64,000 bases of DNA from Mycobacterium paraense (GTDB lineage Bacteria > Actinomycetota > Actinomycetes > Mycobacteriales > Mycobacteriaceae), in contig NZ_LQPM01000009.1 of assembly GCF_002101815.1 (NCBI RefSeq), positions 1-64,000 on the forward strand, read 5' to 3'. Positions 28,347-37,271 of the stretch are shown piece after piece. A program made the translations under genes and the position numbers. Under the pieces are notes generated by a model, which was given only the letters and a program-made list of their open reading frames with translations, ran no database searches and was not told the origin of the DNA. The number at the start of each line of letters is the position of its first letter. Position 1 is the first letter of the stretch.

Positions 28347-29123
28347 ATGGAACGATTACCCTATATCGATGAGCATGCCATAACCGTCGACGCGAATCGC
28401 GCAGACACGTGGTCGGCGCTGCTGCGGGTGATGTGCCGCGACCCGCACGACCCGTCGACCGTCCCGGCCGGGTTCGTGCTGGACGAGGCGCGCGCGCCCG
28501 AGCGGTTCGCGCTGAAGGGCCGCCACCCGTTCGCGGTCTATCGCTGGGTGTTCGAGTTGGCGGACGAGCCGGCGCACCGCACCCGGGTGCGCGCGCTGAC
28601 GTGGGCCGACTTCCCCGGCATCCACGGCAAGGCCTACCGCGCGCTCGTCATCGGCACGGGCGGTCACCGCGTCGCGGTGCGTTGGACGCTGAACCGCATC
28701 GCGGCCGCGGCCACCGGAGCCGACTACACCGACGTCTTCGAAGCCGCGCTGGCGCAGGGCGATTCGCGCACCGCCGAGCAGGCGTTCCGCGACGCGGTGG
28801 GCGACCGGCCGGGCTCGGGCGGCAGGCTGGTGGTCTGGATCCACCGCCACGTCCTGCGATTTCGGCTGGGCCCGTATTCCTCGCCCCAGCACATCATCGG
28901 CTGGCCGATCGCGCGTTCGGATCCCGACGAGGTCGTCCTGACCACCGGCGGGCCGCTCATGCGCGGCGAGCTGACGCTGCGCCGCCAGGACGGGCGGGCC
29001 TCGCTCACCACCCGCGTGCAGTACGCCCACCAGATCGCCGCCCGAGCCGTCTGGGCCGTGATCGGACCGCTCCATCGGGACGTGGCGCCGCAACTGGTGA
29101 AACGCATTGCGGCACACGCTTGA
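28347..29123 (+). CDS. SRPBCC/DUF2867-like protein
   Basis: A 258-residue soluble protein. The start MERLPYIDEHAITVDANRAD, then FALKGRHPFAVYRWVFELAD and RVRALTWADFPGIHGKAYRA, resembles START/SRPBCC-type lipid- or ligand-binding proteins. In actinobacteria these often sit beside oxidoreductases. The ATG at 28347 is used. The C-terminal part (LVVWIHRHVLRF, YSSPQHIIGWPIARS) belongs to the same chain. It is divergent from a TetR gene and followed 70 bp later by an MFS exporter. Ligand unknown. Confidence 0.65.
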   Translation: MERLPYIDEHAITVDANRADTWSALLRVMCRDPHDPSTVPAGFVLDEARAPERFALKGRHPFAVYRWVFELADEPAHRTRVRALTWADFPGIHGKAYRALVIGTGGHRVAVRWTLNRIAAAATGADYTDVFEAALAQGDSRTAEQAFRDAVGDRPGSGGRLVVWIHRHVLRFRLGPYSSPQHIIGWPIARSDPDEVVLTTGGPLMRGELTLRRQDGRASLTTRVQYAHQIAARAVWAVIGPLHRDVAPQLVKRIAAHA

Positions 29124-29193
29124 ACCGGATGGCTCGCTCGCTCGTGACCACGAAGCTGTAACCCCCTCGACTACTTAACGGCATGGAGAAGCG

Positions 29194-30597
29194 ATGATCA
29201 CGGCAGCGCCGACGACGCGCGTCATGGTGGTGGCGATCCTGGTGTCGACGGTCGTCTTCCTCGATGGCACCGTGGTGAATCTGGCGCTGCCGGCCACGGC
29301 GCGCGAGCTGGGCGGGGGCATGTGCTCGCAGCAATGGGTCGTCGACGGCTACCTGCTCGCGGTGGCGGCCATGGTGCTGCCGGGCGGCGCCATCTCGGAC
29401 CTGTTCGGCCGCATCCCGGTGCTGCGCTTCGGCCTGGCGGCCTTCGGTGCGGGCTCGGTGCTGGCGGCCACGGCCGCCACCCCGGCCATGCTGATCGCCG
29501 GGCGCGTGGTCCAGGGGCTCGGCGGCGCCTTCCTGGTGCCCGGCTCGCTGGCGCTGATCAACTCGTCGTTCGGCCCCGCGGCCCGGCCCGCGGCGATCGG
29601 GTCGTGGACCGCCTGGACCAGCACCGCCTTCGCGGTGGGGCCGCTGCTGGGCGGGCTGGCCGTCGACTTCCTGAACTGGCGCTGGATCTACGTCCTGTCG
29701 GCGATCCCCATGGCCGTCGGTTTCGCGCTGACGTTCTCGCTGCCCGACATGCCGGCGCCCGCCGGCCGCGCCCGCGTCGACGTGGCGGGCGCGGCACTGT
29801 CGGCGACCGGCCTGGCCGCCACGGTGTACGCGCTGATCGAACAGGGTCGCCGGGGCTGGGGCGACCCCCTGGTCCGGGCGGCGCTGGCGGCGGGCGTCGC
29901 GGCCCTGCTGGCGTTCGTGGCGTGGCAGCGTCGCACCCCGCACCCGATGGTGCCGCTCAGCCTGTTCGCGACCCGCAATTTCGCCGGGGCCAACATGGTC
30001 ACCGCGTTCGTCTACGGCGGCATCACGATGGGCTCGTTGGCCCTGGGCCTGTACCTCCAGGAGGTCGCCGGCTACTCCGCCACCGCCGCGGGTCTGACGA
30101 CGCTGCCGAGCCCGATCATGTCGTTCGTGTTCGCCCGTGGCGTCGGCGGATTGGCCGCCCGGCTCGGGCACCGCCTGTTCCTGATCGTCGGCCCGGCGCT
30201 GGCGGGCATGGGCCTGTTGCTGATCCGCCCCACCGCGCACGGGTTCCACCTCGTCTCCGACGTGCTGCCCGGCAGGATGCTGCTGGCCGTCGGCATGGTG
30301 CTGGCCATCACCCCGCTGACCGCGGTCAACCTGTCCGCCGTCAAGTCCGCGCACAGCGGGATCGCCGCCGCCATCCAGAACGCGACGGGGCGCACCTCCG
30401 CGCTGATCGCCGTGGCCTGCGTGGGGCTGATCACCGCCAACCGGCTGACCGACGCCAGCTTCACCCGGCTGCTGGAGGTCAGCGCGGCATTGTTCTTCGT
30501 GGGCGCCGTGATCGGTGCCCTCGGCATCAGAAACGCGCCCGCCCCGGCCGGGTCCGCCGCCGACACGATGACGCTGGAGCTCCATCCCGCGCGCTAG
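29194..30597 (+). CDS. DHA2-type MFS drug exporter
   Basis: A 467-residue drug:H+ antiporter-like protein of the EmrB/QacA type. The diagnostic start is VVFLDGTVVNLALPATAREL (motif D1-like). It is followed by QQWVVDGYLLAVAAMVLPGG and, in the fourth to fifth segments, GRVVQGLGGAFLVPGSLALI. About fourteen membrane segments are predicted. The ATG at 29194 has GGAGAAG just upstream. It belongs to the TetR-linked accessory block (27.7-32.5 kb). Substrate unknown. Confidence 0.87.
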   Translation: MITAAPTTRVMVVAILVSTVVFLDGTVVNLALPATARELGGGMCSQQWVVDGYLLAVAAMVLPGGAISDLFGRIPVLRFGLAAFGAGSVLAATAATPAMLIAGRVVQGLGGAFLVPGSLALINSSFGPAARPAAIGSWTAWTSTAFAVGPLLGGLAVDFLNWRWIYVLSAIPMAVGFALTFSLPDMPAPAGRARVDVAGAALSATGLAATVYALIEQGRRGWGDPLVRAALAAGVAALLAFVAWQRRTPHPMVPLSLFATRNFAGANMVTAFVYGGITMGSLALGLYLQEVAGYSATAAGLTTLPSPIMSFVFARGVGGLAARLGHRLFLIVGPALAGMGLLLIRPTAHGFHLVSDVLPGRMLLAVGMVLAITPLTAVNLSAVKSAHSGIAAAIQNATGRTSALIAVACVGLITANRLTDASFTRLLEVSAALFFVGAVIGALGIRNAPAPAGSAADTMTLELHPAR

Positions 30598-30614
30598 CGT
30601 TACTGTCATCGGGC

Positions 30615-31523
30615 ATGACGCAACGTCCCACCGCCCTGCAGGTCGTCGAGGGAATCGACCTGTCGGGCAAGGCCTGTGTGATCACGGGCGCCTCCTCCGG
30701 TCTGGGCCGCGAGTCCGCCCGGGCGCTGGCCGTCGCCGGCGCGCACGTCGTCCTGACCGCACGCAACCCCGACGCCCTGGCGCAGACGGCCCGGTGGGTG
30801 GCGGGCGAGGCGCCCGGCGCGCGGATCTCGACGGTGCCGCTGGATCTGACCGCGTTGGCCGGCGTTCGCGCGGCGGCGCGCGCGATCGGCGAGGTCGCAC
30901 CGGTGATCGACGTCCTGATGAACAACGCCGGCGTCATGTTCACCCCGTTCGGGCGGACCCGCGACGGGTTCGAAATCCAAATCGGCACAAACCATTTCGG
31001 GCACTTCGAGCTCACCCGCCTGCTCGTCCCGCAACTGGCCGCAGCGGGCGGCGCGCGCATCGTCGCGCTGTCGTCGGCGGGCCACGCCCTGGGCGACGTC
31101 GACTTCGCCGACCCCAATTGGGAGAGTAGGGAATACGACAAGTTCGCCGCCTACGGCGCGGCCAAGACCGCGAACATCCTGCACGCGAAGGAGGCGGACC
31201 GGCGGCTGCGGGGGTCGGGAATCCGCGCGTACGCGGTGCACCCCGGCACCGTGGCAACGTCGCTGGCGCGCTACATGTCCCGCGCCGACTTCGCCCGGCT
31301 GCGCGAGATTGCCGCCGCCCGCGGCGGCGCGCTCGACCTCTCCACCCCCGAGCAGGGCGCGGCCACCCAGGTGTGGGCGGCGGTCAGTCCCGAGCTGTCG
31401 GACACGGGTGGGGTGTACCTGGAAGACTGCCACGTCAGCGACGCGGTCGCCCCCTACGCGTGCGACGAGCGGCGCGCGGCGGACTGGTGGAGCATTTCCG
31501 AAAAGCTCTGCGACAGAGCGTGA
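30615..31523 (+). CDS. Short-chain dehydrogenase/reductase
   Basis: A 302-residue SDR with VITGASSGLGRESARALAVA (cofactor site), LMNNAGVMFTPFGRT, IVALSSAGHAL (catalytic Ser) and AYGAAKTANILHAKE (YxxxK). It resembles the SDR at 17.2 kb and belongs to the same retinol-dehydrogenase-like group, so the two are paralogues. It follows the MFS gene by 17 nt. TACTGT at 30601-30606 lies 8 nt before the ATG and may serve as an internal promoter. Substrate unknown. Confidence 0.87.
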   Translation: MTQRPTALQVVEGIDLSGKACVITGASSGLGRESARALAVAGAHVVLTARNPDALAQTARWVAGEAPGARISTVPLDLTALAGVRAAARAIGEVAPVIDVLMNNAGVMFTPFGRTRDGFEIQIGTNHFGHFELTRLLVPQLAAAGGARIVALSSAGHALGDVDFADPNWESREYDKFAAYGAAKTANILHAKEADRRLRGSGIRAYAVHPGTVATSLARYMSRADFARLREIAAARGGALDLSTPEQGAATQVWAAVSPELSDTGGVYLEDCHVSDAVAPYACDERRAADWWSISEKLCDRA

Positions 31524-31545
31524 ATCGAATGTGCACCCAGGCATT

Positions 31546-31621
31546 CGAGTGTGCGCATGGGGCGGTATTTTGACCGAATTCTCTCCGTGGGTTCACAGTC
31601 AAGTGCACCAACGCACACTCG
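31546..31621. repeat. Inverted repeat between convergent genes
   Basis: CGAGTGTGCG (31546-31555) is perfectly complementary to CGCACACTCG (31612-31621) across a 56-nt loop. The loop region also has two copies of GTGCACC nearby (31531 and 31604 areas). It lies between the convergent SDR and crotonase genes and may act as a transcript-end hairpin. Confidence 0.5.
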
Positions 31622-31636
31622 GCGGTCGCTAGCGAC

Positions 31637-32455
31637 TCACGGCTCCGGCAACTCCCGCCAGTCGGCCGACAGCCGCGAGCTGAACCGCGGCGGCCGGCGA
31701 TCCAGGAACGCGCTGACCCCCTCGCGGGCGTCGGCGGTGCCCATCACGCGGTGGTGCAGCTGGGTTTCCAGCGACGCGACCTGCCGCGGGCCGTAGTTGT
31801 TGATCGCGCTGTCCCACAGCAGCCGCTTGCACAACGCCGCCGACATCGGGGCCACGTGGGCCGCGATGTCGCGGGCGATTTCGCGGGCGTGGTCGAGCAC
31901 CCGCTCGGCGGGCAGCGCCCGATTCGCGACGCCGAGCGCCACCGCCTCGGCGCCGGTGAAGGTGCGCCCGGTGAGCAGCAGCTCGGCGGCCACCCCGAGG
32001 GTGGCCAGATGCGCCAGCGTCCAGTGCGACGCGCAGTCGGGGATCACGCCCCGGCGCACCTGCACCACACCGTATTTGGCGTCCTCGGCGGCGATGCGGA
32101 TGTCGGCCTGCAGCGCGATCGTCAGGCCGATGCCGATGGCGTGGCCGTTGAGCGCGGCGATCACCGGCTTGCGCAGCTCAAACGCGGCCGGGTCGATCGG
32201 CGAGGCCGAAAAGCCGCTGTCGTCCGCCGGGGAGTCGAACGGCGAGATGTTGCCCGAGAAGTCGGCGCCCACGCAGAAGGCGCGGCCCGCCCCCGTCACC
32301 ACGAGGGCGCGGACGGCGTCGTCGGCGTCGCAGTCCCGGTAGGCCCGGCTCAGCAGCCGGCCCATCTCGGCGGTGTAGGCGTTGAGATGGTCGGGGCGAT
32401 TCAGCGTCAGCACCGCCACGCCCTCGTTGATGTCGACCGTCACGTCGGCGCTCAT
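31637..32455 (-). CDS. Crotonase-family protein, isomerase-like
   Basis: A 272-residue crotonase-fold protein with LTLNRPDHLNAYTAEMGRLL, VVTGAGRAFCVGADFSGN (CoA and oxyanion region) and NGHAIGIGLTIALQADIRIA. The two hydratase Glu are replaced by Thr (GIGLTIA) and Gln (YGVVQVRRG). An Asp sits eight residues after the second position (GVIPDCASHW), where dienoyl-CoA and epoxyphenylacetyl-CoA isomerases have their catalytic Asp. An isomerase or other non-hydratase activity is therefore likelier than hydration. GGGGG precedes the ATG at 32455. It is convergent with the SDR gene. Confidence 0.85.
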   Translation of the reverse strand: MSADVTVDINEGVAVLTLNRPDHLNAYTAEMGRLLSRAYRDCDADDAVRALVVTGAGRAFCVGADFSGNISPFDSPADDSGFSASPIDPAAFELRKPVIAALNGHAIGIGLTIALQADIRIAAEDAKYGVVQVRRGVIPDCASHWTLAHLATLGVAAELLLTGRTFTGAEAVALGVANRALPAERVLDHAREIARDIAAHVAPMSAALCKRLLWDSAINNYGPRQVASLETQLHHRVMGTADAREGVSAFLDRRPPRFSSRLSADWRELPEP

Positions 32456-32466
32456 CGCGTTGCCCC

Positions 32467-33108
32467 CTATTCGGACAGCTGGAACTCCACCATGTCGGCA
32501 AGCGCGTCGACGGCGTCGCCGAGCGCCACGAATCGCTCGGCCGCCGACGGCGCCGACAGCACGCTGTAGCGGTCGGCGGTGCCGATCGGGATGCGCGACG
32601 CCAGTTCGAACAGCCGCTGCCCGGGATCGCCGTCAGCGCAACCCAGGAGCTCGTCGCGCTCCGGCAGCCGGGCATCGCGGGCCGCGGCGATCCGCTCGAA
32701 CAACGCCAGCACGCGGTCCTCGATCTCGAGCAGCTGCGCGGCGCTCACCGGCTCCCCCGGCTCGTCGGGCCACACGCTCACCGTCGCGCGCGGGTAGGGA
32801 TCGTCGGGCAGCCACTCGCGCACCCGGATCCGCTCGCCGGTCCGGCAGCGCAACGCGTATCGGCCCCCGCCATGGTCGGCGTGTTCGGCGATGCGCGACA
32901 GCACGCCGACGTCGCACCGCGAATCGCCGCCGCCGACCTCGCGGCCCCGCGCGATCAGCACGACGCCGAACGGTTCGTCGTCGTGCAGGCACCGCCGCAC
33001 CAGCGCGGCGTAGCGGGGCTCGAAGACGCGCAGCGGCAGCTCCTGGCCCGGCAGCACCGCCGATTCGAGCGGGAACATCGCCCGCTCAACGGGTTCGGTG
33101 TCGGCCAT
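32467..33108 (-). CDS. Lon N-terminal-domain protein (Rv0434-like)
   Basis: A 213-residue stand-alone Lon substrate-binding domain: AMFPLESAVLPGQELPLRVFEPRY, VVLIARGREVGGG and the usual GRIAEH-like loop (VGVLSRIAEHADHGGGRY). There is no ATPase or protease domain. The length is near that of Rv0434 (217 aa as I recall). Its ATG at 33108 shares a base with the stop of the upstream ligase gene (TGATG), so the two are coupled. A role in protein quality control is inference from the domain. Confidence 0.87.
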   Translation of the reverse strand: MADTEPVERAMFPLESAVLPGQELPLRVFEPRYAALVRRCLHDDEPFGVVLIARGREVGGGDSRCDVGVLSRIAEHADHGGGRYALRCRTGERIRVREWLPDDPYPRATVSVWPDEPGEPVSAAQLLEIEDRVLALFERIAAARDARLPERDELLGCADGDPGQRLFELASRIPIGTADRYSVLSAPSAAERFVALGDAVDALADMVEFQLSE

Positions 33109-34247
33109 CAGATGTCCAGCTCCGCCACCAGCGCGTCGACCACCGCACGCAGGTCGCCGTCGTGCTCCTCGGCCACCCGCCGCTGACGCTGATACGACGC
33201 GCCGTGGGTCACGATGTCGGCCACCGCGCGCAGCTCGTCGGCGCACCGCAGCGACTTGGCGACCGGCTCCAGCATGTTCAGCACGTCGTCGAGGTCCTCG
33301 GTGACCAACCGCTCGTTGCTCTCGGCGTCCAGGATGATCACCGCGTCCAGGCCGTAGCGGGCCGCGCGCCACTTGTTCTCCTGCACGTGCCAGGGCGGCA
33401 TGGTGGGCAGCGTCTCGCCGGCGTCGAGCCTGCGGTCCAGGTCGACGATCAGGCAGTGGGTCAAGGCGACCAGCGCGCCGAGCTCGCGAAGGTTGGACAC
33501 GCCGTCGCAAACCCGCACCTCGAGGGTGCCGAGGTGCGGCGAAGGCCGGATGTCCCAACGGATTTCGTCCATGTGGTCGATGATGCCGGTCTTCTTCTGG
33601 TCGTGCACGAAGCCCTCGAACTCGGACCACCGCTGGAAGTGGAACGGCAACCCGGCGGTCGGCAACTGCTGAAACATCATGGCGCGGTTGCTGGCGTATC
33701 CGGTGTCCTCGCCGCCCCACCACGGCGACGACGCCGACAGCGCCAGCAGGTGCGGGTAGTACTTCAGCAGCGAGGTCATGATCGGCATCACCTTGTTGGC
33801 CGACGAGATCCCGACGTGGACGTGCACCCCCCAGATCATCATCTGGCGGCCCCACCACTGGGTGCGTTTGATCAGCTCGGCGTAGCGCGGGGCGTCGGTC
33901 AGCTTCTGGGCGGACCACCGGGCGAACGGATGGGTGCCCGCGCAGAACAGCTCCATGCCGCGGTCCCGGACGACCCGGCGGGCCGGGCGCAGGGTCTCGC
34001 CCAGGTCTTCCATCGCCTGCGCGGTGCACTCACAGATGCCGCTGACCACCTCGACGGTGTTGCGCAGCAATTCCTTATGCACGCGCGGGTTTTCGCCGAT
34101 CTCGGCGATGACCGCGGTGGCCTCGTTGCTCAGGTCGCGGGTCTGGGCGTCGACGAGGGCGAACTCCCACTCCACGCCGATGGTCGGCCGCGGCGAGGGC
34201 GCGAAATCGATGCGGGTTCGCGACCTGCTAGCCGGCGCCGATGACAC
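33108..34247 (-). CDS. YbdK-type carboxylate-amine ligase (Rv0433-like)
   Basis: A 379-residue ATP-grasp-like glutamate-cysteine ligase type 2 protein. Family hallmarks are [51 protein letters not shown] and [20 protein letters not shown]. YbdK-type enzymes have weak glutamate-cysteine ligase activity in vitro; mycobacteria use mycothiol, so the true substrate is unclear. The GTG at 34247 gives a length close to the family (376 aa); one at 34274 is the alternative. Both overlap the sodC 3' end. It is coupled to the Lon-N gene by TGATG. Confidence 0.9.
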   Translation of the reverse strand: MSSAPASRSRTRIDFAPSPRPTIGVEWEFALVDAQTRDLSNEATAVIAEIGENPRVHKELLRNTVEVVSGICECTAQAMEDLGETLRPARRVVRDRGMELFCAGTHPFARWSAQKLTDAPRYAELIKRTQWWGRQMMIWGVHVHVGISSANKVMPIMTSLLKYYPHLLALSASSPWWGGEDTGYASNRAMMFQQLPTAGLPFHFQRWSEFEGFVHDQKKTGIIDHMDEIRWDIRPSPHLGTLEVRVCDGVSNLRELGALVALTHCLIVDLDRRLDAGETLPTMPPWHVQENKWRAARYGLDAVIILDAESNERLVTEDLDDVLNMLEPVAKSLRCADELRAVADIVTHGASYQRQRRVAEEHDGDLRAVVDALVAELDI

Positions 34248-34938
34248 CGCACGCCACCCGCTTGCCGGCGTCACCGGTCGTCATCGTCATCTGGTCGGGA
34301 CCCGGCGTGCCGTTGGTCTGGTTGTAGCGCTCCGGCGGGATGTTGGCGAAGTTGTCGGCGCCGGCGTGGATGACGATCGCCGTCTTCTCACCGGAAGTCA
34401 GGTCCTCCATGGCGAACGCGTCCGTGGTGGTCACCAGCATGCCCACGCCGTCCTTGCGAACCTGCAGCGAAGTCAGGTCGCCGCTGGCCGGTTCGCCTGA
34501 ATGCCCGGGCGCCTGGAAGTGGCCGCCGGCGGACAGGAAGTCGCCGGGCGCGCCGCCGGTCGGGGCCGTCGAATTGGGCTCGCACTTGCCCACCTTGTGG
34601 ATGTGCACCCCGTGGAAGCCGGGCGTGAGGTGCCCCGGGCCGGACGTCGCGATGGTGATGGTGGCGTAGCCGTTGCTGAAATCGAACTTCGCGGTCGCGA
34701 CCTGAATGCCGTCGGGCGTCTTCAGTTGGGTGGTCAGGCTTTGGCCCGCCGGTTGCTGTTCGGCGCCGTCGGTGCCCGAGGTGGGTGACGGCGCGCTCGC
34801 TCCCGTCCAGATCGCCGGCGTGGTGCCCGGGACCTTCGAGGCGTGCTGGGGTGACGAGCAGGCACCCACCAGCGCGACACAGGATCCGGCCGCGAGCGCG
34901 GACGTGATGACGGCGGCGGCGTTGCGGTGCTGAGGCAT
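34228..34938 (-). CDS. sodC: Cu/Zn superoxide dismutase lipoprotein SodC
   Basis: A 236-residue envelope lipoprotein. The signal peptide ends in the lipobox LVGAC (Cys27). After a Thr/Ser/Pro-rich linker, the Cu/Zn domain has [14 protein letters not shown] (copper-binding His) and [17 protein letters not shown] (zinc loop). Both are as in M. tuberculosis SodC, where the enzyme protects against superoxide from the host. TAGGCT (34945-34950, minus) lies 6 nt before the ATG, a leaderless promoter layout. The ligase gene downstream overlaps its end. Confidence 0.95.
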   Translation of the reverse strand: MPQHRNAAAVITSALAAGSCVALVGACSSPQHASKVPGTTPAIWTGASAPSPTSGTDGAEQQPAGQSLTTQLKTPDGIQVATAKFDFSNGYATITIATSGPGHLTPGFHGVHIHKVGKCEPNSTAPTGGAPGDFLSAGGHFQAPGHSGEPASGDLTSLQVRKDGVGMLVTTTDAFAMEDLTSGEKTAIVIHAGADNFANIPPERYNQTNGTPGPDQMTMTTGDAGKRVACGVIGAG

Positions 34939-34985
34939 AGCGGAAGCCTAGCCCGACGGTCCCCGAAATTGGAGCAGCGCCAACG

Positions 34986-35459
34986 TCAGCCCGTCACCAG
35001 GACGATGACGCCCGGCGGCTGGCTACTCAGCGCCGGAATCCGCGGCTGCACCGGCGCTCCCAGGTTTTTCCCGACCGCGTCGGCGGTGGCGTGCTCACCG
35101 TCGGCGTCGGTGTAGTAGACCGTGGTGGCCGTCACGTCGGGCAGCGTCAGGTTGCCGACGTCGGTCACCTTGAAACCGGCGGACGTGAGCTGATCCTTGG
35201 TGCGCGCGGCGACACCCTCCTTGGAGGAGATGTTGTAGATGCGGACCTCGGCCTGGTTCGCCGGGGCGGCGCTGGTGGTCGCCGACGGGCTGGCGCTGCT
35301 GGTCGCGCTGGACACGGCCGACGCCGAGTCGTCGTCGGACTTTCCGGAGGAACTCAGCGCCTGCCAACCGAGCAGCAGGAAGATGACGCCCAGGAACAAC
35401 AGCACCATCACCATGGCCCGGAGTGGAAGTCCCGTGGAATCGGGAACGCGCTCTTTCAT
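34986..35459 (-). CDS. virR: VirR, envelope protein with LytR_C domain
   Basis: A 157-residue protein. The ATG at 35459 gives MKERVPDSTGLPLRAMVMVL, matching the start of Rv0431 (VirR); an ATG 9 nt earlier is the alternative. A single membrane anchor covers about residues 15-36. A Ser/Thr/Ala-rich linker follows, then a LytR C-terminal domain (AEVRIYNISSKEGVAARTKD to PPGVIVLVTG). VirR restrains release of membrane vesicles and is linked to cell-wall linkage of peptidoglycan. It is followed by sodC on the same strand, 47 bp away. Confidence 0.93.
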   Translation of the reverse strand: MKERVPDSTGLPLRAMVMVLLFLGVIFLLLGWQALSSSGKSDDDSASAVSSATSSASPSATTSAAPANQAEVRIYNISSKEGVAARTKDQLTSAGFKVTDVGNLTLPDVTATTVYYTDADGEHATADAVGKNLGAPVQPRIPALSSQPPGVIVLVTG

Positions 35460-35477
35460 CGAGCCCACTGTAGCGAG

Positions 35478-35786
35478 TTAGGTCACCTCGAAGCCGAGAC
35501 GGCGGGCGGCCCGCGCCTTCTGCCGGCTCGCGCGCAACCGGCGCAGCCGCTTCACCAGCATCGGGTCGGCGGCCAGCGCCTCGGGTCGATCGACTAACGC
35601 GTTGAGCACCTGGTAATAACGCGTCGCCGACATCGAGAAGAGCTCCTTGATGGCGTCTTCCTTGACCCCTGCGTACTTCCACCACTGGCGCTCGAAGGCC
35701 AGGATGTCGTGTTCACGGCGGGTGAGGCCATCGGCGATTTCAGCGTCGTCCCCCGATCGATTTGCCCGCGCCATGGCGCTGTCCAT
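35478..35786 (-). CDS. DUF3263 protein (Rv0430-like)
   Basis: A 102-residue protein, the length of Rv0430. It has the DUF3263 pattern LTRREHDILAFERQWWKYAG and then FSMSATRYYQVLNALVDRPE. This reads like a helix-turn-helix in which SATRYYQVLNAL is the recognition helix. The C-terminus is strongly basic (RRLRASRQKARAARR). AGGGGAAG precedes the ATG at 35786. It lies 18 bp before virR and is probably co-transcribed. A DNA-binding regulator is inferred, not known. Confidence 0.87.
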   Translation of the reverse strand: MDSAMARANRSGDDAEIADGLTRREHDILAFERQWWKYAGVKEDAIKELFSMSATRYYQVLNALVDRPEALAADPMLVKRLRRLRASRQKARAARRLGFEVT

Positions 35787-35979
35787 ATCGCTTCCCCTGG
35801 ACCCTTCCGGCGATGCTCAACGTGTTCGAATGACTCTTACTTAGGGGCGTGTTTCGGCGAATATTGAACCACGCCGCGAACCCTCAAGCCGTAATCCAGA
35901 CCCGCGAGTCGGCCGATTGGCCGCGATTGCCCCCGGCACCCGGGAAGGCGGGACATCGCCGCGCCTAAGCTTGCCGACC

Positions 35980-36573
35980 ATGGCAGTCGTACCCATCCGC
36001 ATCGTGGGAGATCCCGTCCTGCACACCCCGACGACGCCGGTGCCCGTCGGCGCCGACGGTTCGCTGCCGGCCGACCTGCCCGAGTTGATCGCCACCATGT
36101 ACGACACCATGGACGCCGCCCACGGCGTCGGCCTGGCCGCCAACCAGATCGGATACGGGCTGCGGCTCTTCGTCTACGACTGCGCCGAAGACCGCGGCCT
36201 GACCGACCGCCAACGCGGTGTCGTGATCAACCCGGTGCTGGAAACCTCCGACATACCCGAGACGATGCCCGACCCGGGCGCCGACGAGGAGGGCTGCCTG
36301 TCGGTGCCGGGCGAGTCGTTCCCCACCGGCCGCGCGAAGTGGGCCCGCGTCACCGGGCTCGACGCCGACGGCAACCCGGTCACCATCGAGGGCACCGGCC
36401 TGTTCGCGCGGATGCTGCAGCACGAAACCGGTCACCTGGACGGCTTCCTCTACCTGGACCGCCTCATCGGCCGGTACGCCCGCAGCGCGAAACGGGCCGT
36501 GAAGTCGCACGGTTGGGGCGTCCCGGGACTGTCGTGGCTACCGGGCGAGGGGCCGGACCCGTTCGGTCACTGA
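35980..36573 (+). CDS. def: Peptide deformylase
   Basis: A 197-residue deformylase, the same length and start ([18 protein letters not shown]) as in M. tuberculosis. The three motifs are present: [19 protein letters not shown] with the metal-binding Cys, and QHETGHLDG with the HExxH pair. It removes formyl groups from nascent N-termini. The ATG at 35980 is preceded by TAAGCT (35966-35971) at 8 nt. The stop shares a base with the next ATG (TGATG at 36571-36575). Confidence 0.95.
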   Translation: MAVVPIRIVGDPVLHTPTTPVPVGADGSLPADLPELIATMYDTMDAAHGVGLAANQIGYGLRLFVYDCAEDRGLTDRQRGVVINPVLETSDIPETMPDPGADEEGCLSVPGESFPTGRAKWARVTGLDADGNPVTIEGTGLFARMLQHETGHLDGFLYLDRLIGRYARSAKRAVKSHGWGVPGLSWLPGEGPDPFGH

Positions 36574-37271
36574 TGGTTTCGTGGCCCGACCCGGGAACCC
36601 GGGTGACGGTTCGCTACCGGCGCGCGGAAGGGTCGGTCCCGCCGCTGACCGACGCCGTCGGAGTCCTGCTGGCGGTCGATCCGCTGGTGCGGGTGCGGAC
36701 GAAAACGGGTGCGGTGGTCGAGTTCGCGCCCGCCGACGTGGTCGCGTTGCGCGCGCTGACCGACGCGCCGGTGCGCACCTCGGACATCCGGGCGCTCGAG
36801 CGCGCGGCCGCCGCCGCCTACCCCGGCGATGAACACACCTGGCTGGACGGCTGGCTGCTGCGGGCCGGGCCAGGGGCCGGTCCGGCCGCCAATTCGGCCA
36901 TGCCGCTGGACATTTCGGCCCGCATCACCGCGATCCCCGAGATCGTGGCCTGGTATGAGCGTCGCGGCCTGGCCCCGCGGCTGGCCATCCCCGAGCGCCT
37001 GCTGTCGCTGCCGCCCGGGGCCACGGTCGAGCTCACGGAGCAGATCCTGGTGCGCGACCTCGCGCCCGGCGGCACCCGGTGGGTGGGGCTGTCGGCGGCG
37101 CTGCACGAGGACGCGTTGGCCCGGGCCGCGAGCCGCGGGGCGACCCGCGCGTTCGTGGAGCTCGACGACGGCGACGCCGACCGGATCGCCCTGGCCCGGT
37201 CCCTCGGCTTCCGGCTGCACCACCGGCGGCGCTACGTGCCGGCGCGACGACTCGATAGCGTCGAGCCATGA
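36573..37271 (+). CDS. Shortened GNAT-family protein (Rv0428c-like)
   Basis: A 232-residue protein. The N-terminal part (TRVTVRYRRAEGSVPPLTDA, then TWLDGWLLRAGPGAG) and the C-terminal part (GATRAFVELDD, ARSLGFRLHHRRRYV) match Rv0428c as I remember it. That protein has about 302 residues. About 70 residues are missing where the acetyl-CoA loop (R/QxxGxG/A) should lie: ILVRDLAPGG runs straight into TRWVGLSAALHE. Acetyltransferase activity is doubtful. The gene is held in an operon with def (TGATG) and xthA (ATGA at 37268-37271). It may be degenerate but keeps its frame. Confidence 0.8.
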   Translation: MVSWPDPGTRVTVRYRRAEGSVPPLTDAVGVLLAVDPLVRVRTKTGAVVEFAPADVVALRALTDAPVRTSDIRALERAAAAAYPGDEHTWLDGWLLRAGPGAGPAANSAMPLDISARITAIPEIVAWYERRGLAPRLAIPERLLSLPPGATVELTEQILVRDLAPGGTRWVGLSAALHEDALARAASRGATRAFVELDDGDADRIALARSLGFRLHHRRRYVPARRLDSVEP

